From Bimuria novae-zelandiae CBS 107.79 (lineage: Eukaryota; Ascomycota; Dothideomycetes; Pleosporales; Didymosphaeriaceae): a stretch of DNA of 64,000 nt. The notes under the pieces were generated by a model. The model saw only the letters and a program-made list of their open reading frames with translations, was not told the origin of the DNA and did not search any database. The stretch covers positions 684,533 to 748,532 of the forward strand of contig ML976671.1 of NCBI GenBank assembly GCA_010015655.1, read 5' to 3'. Every line of letters begins with the position of its first letter. The stretch's first letter is position 1. The translations under genes were made by a program, and so were the position numbers. Shown piece by piece: positions 56,726-64,000 of this stretch.

Positions 56726-59028
56726 ACAATCCCGCACCATAAGGGTTTGGGGGGTTGATTCATATTTACATAGTTTTGTACAGAGTGGAAAAGGGCGTAT
56801 CTGGAAACAGGGTAAATGAGTGTATGCGGATAATCAATCGGATGTTTTAAGAAAAGAGGTCAGCCTAGTATGTTCCCGAGGTATTGCTTTCGCATGGCGG
56901 TTTCCTGTGCCGCTCGGTACCCCACGTCGTACACAGTGAATGCAGAACCGCCAGTGCTGGTTCTCTTGAAGCCAATCCTCTTCACGTCAACTTGGTCCTT
57001 CGCGGTCTTCTCGGTGAAAAGCCCGTCGACTGCCCGAGCCGATTGCTCGAATTTCTCGCGGTCGAAGAGGGCTGAAGTGAGGCCTGCGACACCTGGGCGC
57101 ACTGAACGCGCACGCGAAAATCAGCAAATGGGCTCAGCGAAGTAGGATGTGCTATCTAAGTCCTGCGTGTATGTAATCACAGTGGGCCAAGGCGGCAGAA
57201 CGGGGATCAGAGCGAGATCAGAGTGGGCAATACATACACTGCACCTGATGCACACCCGGTCCCGCCTTTGTCAGCGCCCAACCAGCCAGACCTACTCCGA
57301 GCAGCGCAAAGCCGAGGTTTGCAATAACGAGCGTCCAGAGCGCGGCAACGGGCAGGCGCGTGACGACCTTTGAGGTTCTCACCTGCAGATGGAAAAGTTA
57401 GCAAAGCTATGGGCATCGCGGACAGAGCTTGAGGCAGGTCCGTGTACAGGCAGTCATCGCACGTGCGTAGGGATTGGAGCCATGTAAGTTGATGCTACGA
57501 CGTTTTTTGTGTTGCGCGCGTGCATTGACTGCCTGGACACAGATGGGAGGTCCCCACCTGGGCGAGTAGGCTCGCGCGAGGGCTGAGTTGGGAAGCGAGC
57601 GGTAAGGAATACGCTTTGCTCATGTCTAGCTCGAACGCGCGGATCATGGCCGATGGCGAACTGCGAGACTCGGGTCCGCTGGAGAACTCTTCGAAGTCGC
57701 TGGAGACCGTGCCCAAGAAGCGCGTGCCGGGCATGCTGGCAGCGCCGGCTGTGGTACCGTTGTTAATTCATTTAGAGAAAGTGGTTATACGGTTGGAGGT
57801 CATCGTGTAGGTTACGTCCCATACTGTAAGTTTTAGCATAATCATGTTGAAAGCGGCGGTGCAAGTGGTACTGCAGAGGTTGTGAAAGGCTGTGAGTTTG
57901 CGATGGGCAATACATTAAAGGTTGGACGTACCGGTCACGTTGCATAGCATCAAGGTGAAAGCACCGAAGACATCGTGCTTCCATATGCGTGTATCGTTGC
58001 GGAATGATGGTGGCAGGCCCTCTCCGTCTCCCTGCCGTTTGAAAACGATTTCCTTTAGCTTAAATACCAACACCGACCACGGGTTGCGGAAACCTCGTTG
58101 GCTATTTCATTCTGGATAGCCTTTAAAGTGTGGGAGATACCTTCAGGGGTCTCCAGGGTGCTAAGAAAGAATGGTGGGGATTCCGAGGCATATTTATGGA
58201 AGTTGAGCGAATGAGTCTGGGTGAAAAAGTTCCCAGTCAAATTTCCAGTTATATCAATTCCGGACTTATTTTTCGTGCAAATGAAAGGCACAAGCATAAT
58301 CCGGCTTCCTAGTCCGTCTCTCGTGTTGGGGAGAGGTTGTGAGAGATTGCATCCGTCTTGGAGGATAGCTAAGCATGTGGTCGAGACCGCGAAGCTGGTG
58401 GCTTTAAAATCTTCAGAAGGATCGAGGTTTGCTGGTCCGATAACAGCATACTGAACATTATCCGAATTTGTGAAATTTAGTATCTCGTGCTGATCTGAGA
58501 CGGCATTTCTCATGTCTTGAATGGTGGTCCCATTGGTAGTCTCACGGACGTAGCATTACTACCGAGTGTGGGTTCCGCAGTGAGGGCGCATCCGTAAAAT
58601 TTCTTCAGACCGTCGTGGGGTCTGTCATAACACCATGGAGCAATACCTCTACTATACTGGCGCGACGTAGCAGGTATTTCCTGGACTTGGACTAGCTCGA
58701 CTGCTTCAGCGGCGATGTGAAAGTAGACGTCAGCTACCTGCACGAGAAGACTGCATACTGTCAGTAATGCTTCCTCGGAATGGAAAAGAGCAGCGGATTT
58801 ATACCTAGAGACTATCCCAACGATCAGGATCTTGATACTAGTCTTGAGGATAGGCGACGTGCGCTGCACAGCCTCCTCATCCTTTTGTCTTTCCCAGAAC
58901 ACATTCTTGATCTTCTCACAAGTCAAGTCCCACAAAATAATAATCTCCGCATTCAAGACTCTCATCAGGACGTTCATCTGTCGCGGGCTCGGCAGCTCAT
59001 CATGCTCGTCCCTGCCCGAGGCCTCAAG

Positions 59029-59881
59029 TAGCGCTGCCAACGAACAGAACGTTCGATCCGAACGGCGTTTTCTGGTGTTTTGGATCGAACGAACGAACAG
59101 GCATGGTAGGTCGAACAGAGCTTCGAACGAACGCATTATTAGAGCCAAACGTTTGGTTGTTCGGTTGTTCGGGACTACGTTTGATCGATTTAGTATGGGG
59201 ATTCTGTCCTAATTGGTGGAGTATTACCTTGTTCTGCTGGCCTTGTGCCACGCGTGGCGTTGTCGTATATTGCCTTGTGCAACGTTCTTGTAGGAGAAGA
59301 AAACTCTGAGTTTTCTCGTCGACGTGCCTCCCACTGTTTCCCATCGTCAGCCGTGAGCGTATCTTGTTATGGATCAATTTGTTACCCGCTCGCACTCGTC
59401 CCAGTCGACCCAGTCGACCCAGTCAATCCGGCTGGCATTTGACAGCTATCACCATGCCGGGTCGCGTACGGCAGCTGTCATGGCGATGGCGGAGAGCTTC
59501 GAGAGCTTGGATGACTCGACATCTGAAGTGGAGTCCGTCGCTTCTACGCATGAGTTTACCGGCGAGCTGAAAACGTCCGGAGCTCGTTTTCCTATTGTAT
59601 GGACCCGCCTCTGGCAAGGCAAACGTCTCCTCAACCACGTCGTCAAGAAGGATGCCGGCCAAAACATCCAGCTGGTGGACGGCAGCCAGTTTCTCGACCA
59701 CAACACCAACCTCCTTCCTAATTAGGAAAGTTGTATATATACGAACGTTCGGCCGAACGTTCGTTGTACTGTTCGAAGACGCTCCTGTTCGAGTCGTCTC
59801 GAACGTACGTACATTTGTATGTGGGCCGAACGAACGAACAAGCACCTTGTTCGGATCCTGTTCGATTCGTTGGCAGCGCTG
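59029..59881. mobile_element. Short hAT-like element inserted in a coding exon
   Basis: An 853-bp element with inverted ends (left TAGCGCTGCCAACGAA, right the complement of CAGCGCTGCCAACGAA), flanked by GCCTCAAG (59021-59028) and ACCTCAAG (59882-59889), an 8-bp duplication with one G/A difference. Subterminal DNA on both sides is packed with CGAAC/GTTCG motifs (59040-59170 and 59740-59865). It is too short for a hAT transposase, so it is non-autonomous. Its end core CAGCGC-NN-CCAAC resembles that of the hAT at 29558-33059. Confidence 0.85.
59369..59725 (+). CDS. 118-codon open frame carried by the short hAT-like element
   Basis: ATG at 59369 to TAG at 59723-59725. It contains a Ser-Gln-Ser-Thr-Gln repeat from three copies of CAGTCGACC-type DNA, an acidic/Ser stretch (S-L-D-D-S-T-S-E-V-E-S-V-A-S), and a basic C-terminal part (W-Q-G-K-R-L-L-N-H-V-V-K-K-D-A). 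No domain is recognised. It could be a remnant of a longer element gene or chance; placed between the element's ends with no disruption. Confidence 0.35.
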   Translation: MDQFVTRSHSSQSTQSTQSIRLAFDSYHHAGSRTAAVMAMAESFESLDDSTSEVESVASTHEFTGELKTSGARFPIVWTRLWQGKRLLNHVVKKDAGQNIQLVDGSQFLDHNTNLLPN

Positions 59882-60147
59882 ACCTCAAGTAGGGATGCCG
59901 CATTTGCATATGAGACCAACACCATGAGAAAGCCCACAAGGGCCAAGCTCACGGTTGAAGATCCCGATGACACAAACGCTAGACTTGCTGCTGGGAAATC
60001 GACATAGTAGAAGGCTCTTGATGTGGTGTTTACCAAACCGGATGCTGAGCATAATTCATGCCAAGCGCATCTCAGTGTAACAAGGTTGGCAAAAACAATG
60101 TACAAGATGGCAAGAGACGAAAAAAGCATAGGAGTAATGATGATCAA

Positions 60148-60869
60148 ACAATGAACGACGATCTTTTGCGTGTACGGCTGCCACTTAAAAAGCTACTGCA
60201 TGATGGCGGGTCAAAGTGCGATCAAGCGGCACTGTGCTAAAGTAACTGGACTTTGATAGTCCATATATTTTGTGAGCAATTCAGACCTATCCTCGTCGCA
60301 GGCCATGCATCTTATTCCTTCTAGAATGAGAAACCCGTTCTGCAAGAGTAGTTTCAGGTGTTGTGGCTGGCGACTAACCAATCAGGCACGGTGTATGCAA
60401 CCCGGTAATTGGTCGTTGCATTCATGTCTCAAGTGTGTAACTAAACGACGCAGAAGTTGCTATGCCTTAGAAGATGTCGAGCTATACAAGCGTCAGAACG
60501 TATGTCTGAGTATGTTCGAGAATGGGTTTACTGCGGGCCCACCGGATTGGTTGCTACAATGTGTATGCACTTCGGTGGCGTTCTGTAGACTGACCGATTA
60601 TGCCTGGGCCAAACAATGTGTAGAAGAATGGAGAGAAGTAGAATCGCAAGAAGATTGACTTAGAATTGGAATAATTGGAGTTACAGGTCGTCGATTAAGT
60701 AAGACTATTTTGCGACGATACGTATACGGCAACGCTGCGAGCAATGCAATCGCTAGACGATGGTGAACGAAATAATATGGTGACTCTCTTGAGAGTGCCG
60801 ATTAGTCTTCGTCGATAACTTCCTGAGCACCGAAATCCATTTTGTACAACCTGCACTTATCGCTGCGCA
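60148..60869. other. Intergenic region with one Cys-rich open frame
   Basis: A plus-strand frame runs 60272-60658, opening at GTG; its first ATG is at 60305. It encodes a Cys-rich segment (C-K-S-S-F-R-C-C, C-M, C-L-K-C, C-Y) reminiscent of small zinc-cluster-like fungal proteins. No splice partners or motifs are clear enough to call a gene. Confidence 0.35.
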
Positions 60870-62162
60870 CTATCGGACAACCCAGCTAGGAGGCGATTCA
60901 GCTGAAAGACTACCAGGCAACTCTGCTAGAGGCTTAGGACTTGCTGGCTTGACCTGCCTCCCATCAAGCTCAGTACCCCGATCGTAGGGATGCGCAGTCT
61001 GCCCTGGCAGTTCCATGACGGCCTCACTATCTAGCTCGGTAACACCAGGTTTATCGACTCCAGACAATGGTTTTCCGTCCGCCTCTGAAACCTTGTTCGT
61101 GTTCTCGGTCGCGCCGGTGACATCGGATATGCGAGGGTCGGCGGCTGTTGCATCGGACACGCGACCGGCCACTGCAGCTGGGTCTTTGCTGTCACCCTTC
61201 TCGACTTCGGTGGCAGCAGCAGTTTGAGATCGTCGGCGTCTCCGGCGGCGGAGAAGGATCGCGCCGATGATTGCGAGAATGACAAGCAGACCGAGTGCAA
61301 CACCGACGCCTATCCCTATCTTGGCTCCTGAGGCAAGACCAGAGCTGCTCCCACTTGAAGGTGGGTCGCTTGAGGGACTTCCGTTCGAGCCACTTTCACT
61401 TGAGCCACTGCTGCTTGGCGATGGATCACCGCTTGTTGACCCCGTTGGCGAAACCGTTGGCGACCCTGTTGGGCTGTTTGCCGCACCTGAACCCGCGGGT
61501 GTACCAGCTGCATTCGTTCGACTTGGGGCCGATCCGCCACCGCTTGTACCAGATGATCCAGCAGATGGTGACCCCGCAGATGAGGATCCAGTTTCAGCCG
61601 GTGAAGAGTCGCTCGCTGGGTCTCCTGAGGGTACGTGACCATTCTCGAACCTAATGCTCTCGCCGGTAGCTGTGGGTAAAGCGGCGAAAAGCGCCAGAGT
61701 GGGAGCATCGCGGAAAGCCGTGGGGGAGAATTGCGCCTCCTCGGTGCAACTGCAGAACGAGCCAGGTTGTAGTGTGGACGGGTTTCCTTCTTGCGAGCAA
61801 GCACCCCAAACAGCTTCGTCGTCGTCGCAACGAGTGAGCGCTATCCAGGGCTGATCTGGGTATAGTCAGTATGCGATAAGCGATTGACCTGTCGTTGAGC
61901 AATTACCTATGCCTCTTTTATCTGGACAACTGTCGTCGTTGTAGTCGGGGTCGGTACATCCAGCTTGGTAAGTCAAGTCGGATCCATACCCGTTGCCATG
62001 ATGACCGAAACAAGCGTTGTCCGCCAGGCAGTTATCACCGGCACCGCAGCATGTTTGGAATCCAAAAGCTGTATTACCGCAAGGAATGAAGCTCTCGTCC
62101 AGCTTCTCTCCAGCTTTGCTGTAGCACGTCCCGTTGCTAACGAGTATGTTCAGATCACTCAT
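60870..62162 (-). CDS. Single-pass membrane protein with Cys-rich head and Ser-rich stalk
   Basis: Two exons (62162-61907 and 61855-60870) joined across a 51-bp intron (GTAATT...CCCAG) encode 413 residues. The start at 62162 (M-S-D-L-N-I-L-V-S-N-G-T-C) was preferred over one 17 codons upstream because the N-G-T-C-Y motif lies close to the N-terminus in this class. Residues 1-120 form a Cys-rich domain (I-P-C-G-N, C-C-G-A-G-D-N-C-L, G-C-T-D-P) found in many fungal membrane proteins of unknown role. About 160-260 is a Ser/Gly/Pro stalk likely O-glycosylated, about 264-287 is one transmembrane helix (I-G-I-G-V-G-V-A-L-G-L-L-V-I-L), followed by a poly-Arg stop-transfer run and a roughly 115-residue tail. 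The layout suggests a surface sensor or adhesin-like protein; no signal peptide is obvious. Confidence 0.82.
61856..61906 (-). other. Intron of the Cys-rich membrane protein gene
   Basis: 51 bp, GTAATT...CCCAG; joins G|AT (Asp). Confidence 0.82.
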
Positions 62163-62862
62163 TGTTGTTCGGGCCGAAAGTGTGGGGAATTGAAGATATT
62201 TGAGGGCACCCAAAACCCGTTACAAAAGGAATTAGACAACAAGCCTTGATTTTAACAGCAACGGCGAAAGGGGTTCGATGAGGTTCCCATGACGTACTTT
62301 CAATATTCCTGGTCAATTGAGAAGATCATGTTTAGTTTTAGCCAATCATGGGTAAATTGGAATCTAAGCGACCCCGTCCCCTAGACCATGCCAAGAATAC
62401 AACTGATGTTGAGCATACACCAAATTGGCAGTGGATAGTGGTAGACCGCCTCGGGTCTGAATGCTCGGGTATCGTGTAGCTTGCATCTCCGCTTTCGTCG
62501 TTTCTCTTCTGTCGAAGGAACTGTTCCCGTGATCCTGAGCGTGAATCTAGGCGTCGCGCAAGCGTATTCAGACACTCCGATGCCTTTCTGCCTCGGATTG
62601 GCGCTGGGATGATCCGAAAAGCTAGATATAGATAAGCTACACTGACGTTGTGTGGGAGCGAGATATCACCTGGACAGTCGTCCGAGAGTCTGCTGGTCGT
62701 ATGGGAAGGTTGTTTTAAGGAAGGCTCTCAGTCAAGATGGCGGATGTGCTGAGATGGCTCGTTCTTATGCAGGTGGTGCAGCCATCAGTTCGTCAATAGG
62801 ATGCCTCCGTTGACTTTCATGAAGTAATCCCTCCTGTGGATTCCATTAATCTTCGTTCGCGC
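62163..62862. other. Intergenic region
   Basis: 700 bp upstream of the Cys-rich membrane protein gene and downstream of the receptor gene; no gene recognised. Confidence 0.5.
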
Positions 62863-64000
62863 TCAAGTGAAAGAGTCTTTGGAGTCGTTATTCCAGAAAG
62901 TCGTCAGCGTGCCCTGGCTTCCACTTTCTCTTACGACAGCTGGTCCTGGGGTCGTCGGTGCCATGACAATTCTCCCATTTTCCAGCTGGATAATCGCCAT
63001 CTCGCTCCCATCATCCATTTCAGGTGCTGTGTACGGCGTTTGCCTTGTGTTTTCGCGCGTGCTCTGATAAATCTCATCTTCGCTATGCTCGTCGCCGCTC
63101 TCCAGACCGAAACGCGAGTGTAGATGCTCTGGGACAACGAGCGCAACAGCGCTGCAGATGGATTTCCGTTGAATCGGCAAGTTCGCGACTATTATGCAAA
63201 TCGCGATCTCGTTGATGCCCCATATAGCTAAGTCGGCTATATCGTAGAAGGGTTCGTTGGAATGAAGCCATTGGTGCAGCTTGACCATCTTGACAACAGA
63301 TGCCGCAGTACCTCTGCATGTTTGTTAGACCATTGTACTTTAGCAGCTGGATCGTACTGGATGGCTTACGCGAGTGCTAGGAGGAACATCAGTCGTACTT
63401 TGAAGCGCATCTGGTTTGTAAGATCCGCACGACGGAAGCACACAAGTGGTGCAGATGCGTAGACCTGCGCATTGTCAGCACGTTTGGGTGTGTGAGGGTC
63501 TTCCTACTTACCAGATCCGTACAAATGTTGGAAACAATTTGCGCATATTCTGTGACCTTCCCAACCATCATAGGCCAGCACTCGGCTTCGATTTCGGGGT
63601 TCCAACGAAAGTAGAACGGCCTGCACGATGCAAAGTGCATCAAGAGCGGCATAATCAGGTTGAATGTGACCACGATTGACGTGATAAACCATATAATTAC
63701 TCTGAACTTGCGCGAGAAATCGAGCGCCAGTAAATAGCTGCAAATGGAGAGCTTGACGAGAAACATAGCATACATCTGTAAGCAGATGGTGATGAACTCG
63801 AACTGGATAAATGTCGAAGTGCGATCCGCCGTCCAGAAGGGATCAGCCATAAAGCGGCCGGCCCCAGCATTCGCGGCCCGGATGATGAAGGGGATGTTGC
63901 AGACGAAGCTTGTGGTCTGCAGTAAATCAGTTATCATGCTATCACGTCGCTCTATTCCGCGCACTGGTAACCTACTGTCCCCGCAAGCATCAACCAGTCA
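62863..64000 (-). CDS. PTH11/SAT4-type rhodopsin-domain membrane receptor (5' end outside window)
   Basis: Four exon pieces on the minus strand (64000-63976 partial, 63916-63512, 63464-63370, 63313-62863) with introns of 59, 47 and 56 bp. The first visible codons read D-W-L-M-L-A-G-T, matching the D-D-W/Y-L-M motif near the start of fungal rhodopsin-domain (Pfam Rhodopsin_fung/SAT4) proteins. Hydrophobic helices follow, with L-V-K-L-S-I-C-S-Y-L-L, conserved C-R-P-F-Y-F-R-W and C-W in the extracellular loop, then V-S-N-I-C-T-D-L and D-L-A-I-W-G-I-N-E-I-A-I-C-I. The roughly 90-residue cytosolic tail is hydrophilic. Proteins of this family sense surface or nutrient cues in plasma membranes. The first two to three helices lie beyond the window. 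Confidence 0.88.
63465..63511 (-). other. Intron in the receptor gene
   Basis: 47 bp, GTAAGT...GCGCAG with TGCTGAC; phase 0. The other two introns lie at 63917-63975 (GTAGGT...CTGCAG) and 63314-63369 (GTAAGC...ATGCAG). Confidence 0.82.

Larger units (their letters stand above)
56860..60147 (-). pseudogene. Multi-span membrane protein gene, broken by a hAT-like insertion and further mutations
   Basis: Read from 60147 downward. Codons for two membrane spans (M-L-F-S-S-L-A-I-L-Y-I-V-F-A-N and S-L-A-L-V-G-F-L-M-V-L-V) run into L-L-E-V at 59890, where an 853-bp element intervenes. The frame resumes at 59028 with L-E-A-S-G-R-D-E-H-D-E-L-P. A 54-bp intron (58751-58804) then joins S|S-L-L-V-Q-V-A-D-V-Y-F. 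A one-base shift near 58546-58556 breaks the frame before Y-V-R-E-T-T-N-G-T-T. An exon at about 58512-58090 follows, then smaller exons, with an in-frame TGA at 57768-57770 before N-N-G-T-T-A-G-A-A-S-M-P-G. A last membrane span (L-W-T-L-V-I-A-N-L-G-F-A-L-L-G-V) sits near 57330-57300, and the 3' end is at 56860. It resembles fungus-specific large membrane proteins of unknown function. Confidence 0.72.

Noticed and set aside
55793..56740. 315-codon minus-strand frame
   Set aside because: It lies entirely antisense to the 3' end of BRR2 and reflects that gene's codon bias.
60272..60658. Cys-rich frame as a zinc-cluster regulator
   Set aside because: Cys spacing does not fit Zn2Cys6 and it opens at GTG; mentioned only as a possible small protein.

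Overview
The window looks like a repeat-rich stretch of a filamentous ascomycete genome (Pezizomycotina, plausibly a dothideomycete). The evidence is short GT-AG introns of about 46-66 bp with CTAAC/CTGAC-like branch sites, fungal housekeeping genes (BRR2, TAF7, a histone-fold TFIID-type subunit, relics of RPS9 and PNO1), a PTH11/SAT4-like seven-helix receptor, a GPI-type wall protein, and transposons with massive C-to-T / G-to-A decay that looks like repeat-induced point mutation (RIP). Species cannot be assigned from the sequence alone.

Layout: 1-20.5 kb is a transposon graveyard. It holds a complete but RIP-destroyed chromodomain Ty3/gypsy element (1170-8407, two 515-bp LTRs), two RIP-destroyed pogo/Fot1-like transposases in opposite orientation (about 9.5-12.3 kb), and a third pogo-like element (12566-20479) with paired 50-bp inverted repeats and TA flanks. 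That third element is split by a Tad1-like LINE and by a 580-N assembly gap. 20.5-34.3 kb is an unusual island. It contains degenerate arrays of a roughly 47-bp unit plus several TATA-box/leader/palindrome modules, all reading on the minus strand, and three copies of a roughly 110-bp repeat. The island surrounds one intact secreted FAD-oxidoreductase gene and is interrupted by a 3.5-kb hAT transposon (29558-33059, perfect 8-bp target duplication), which itself carries a solo LTR of the gypsy family.

34.3-64 kb is mostly gene space: a GPI-anchored-type wall protein, TAF7, a mariner relic, a TAF3/TAF8-like histone-fold gene, decayed copies of RPS9 and PNO1 side by side, two unrecognised genes, the intronless BRR2 helicase gene, a multi-membrane-span gene broken by an 853-bp hAT-like element and later decay, a single-pass Cys/Ser-rich membrane protein, and the 3' part of a PTH11-like receptor running off the window end.

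Functional links: TAF7 and the histone-fold gene are divergently arranged and both belong to TFIID-type machinery; BRR2 is the U5 snRNP helicase; the RPS9 and PNO1 relics both concern the 40S subunit. The most puzzling content is the 20.5-34.3 kb minus-strand array/promoter island, for which I have no known family.
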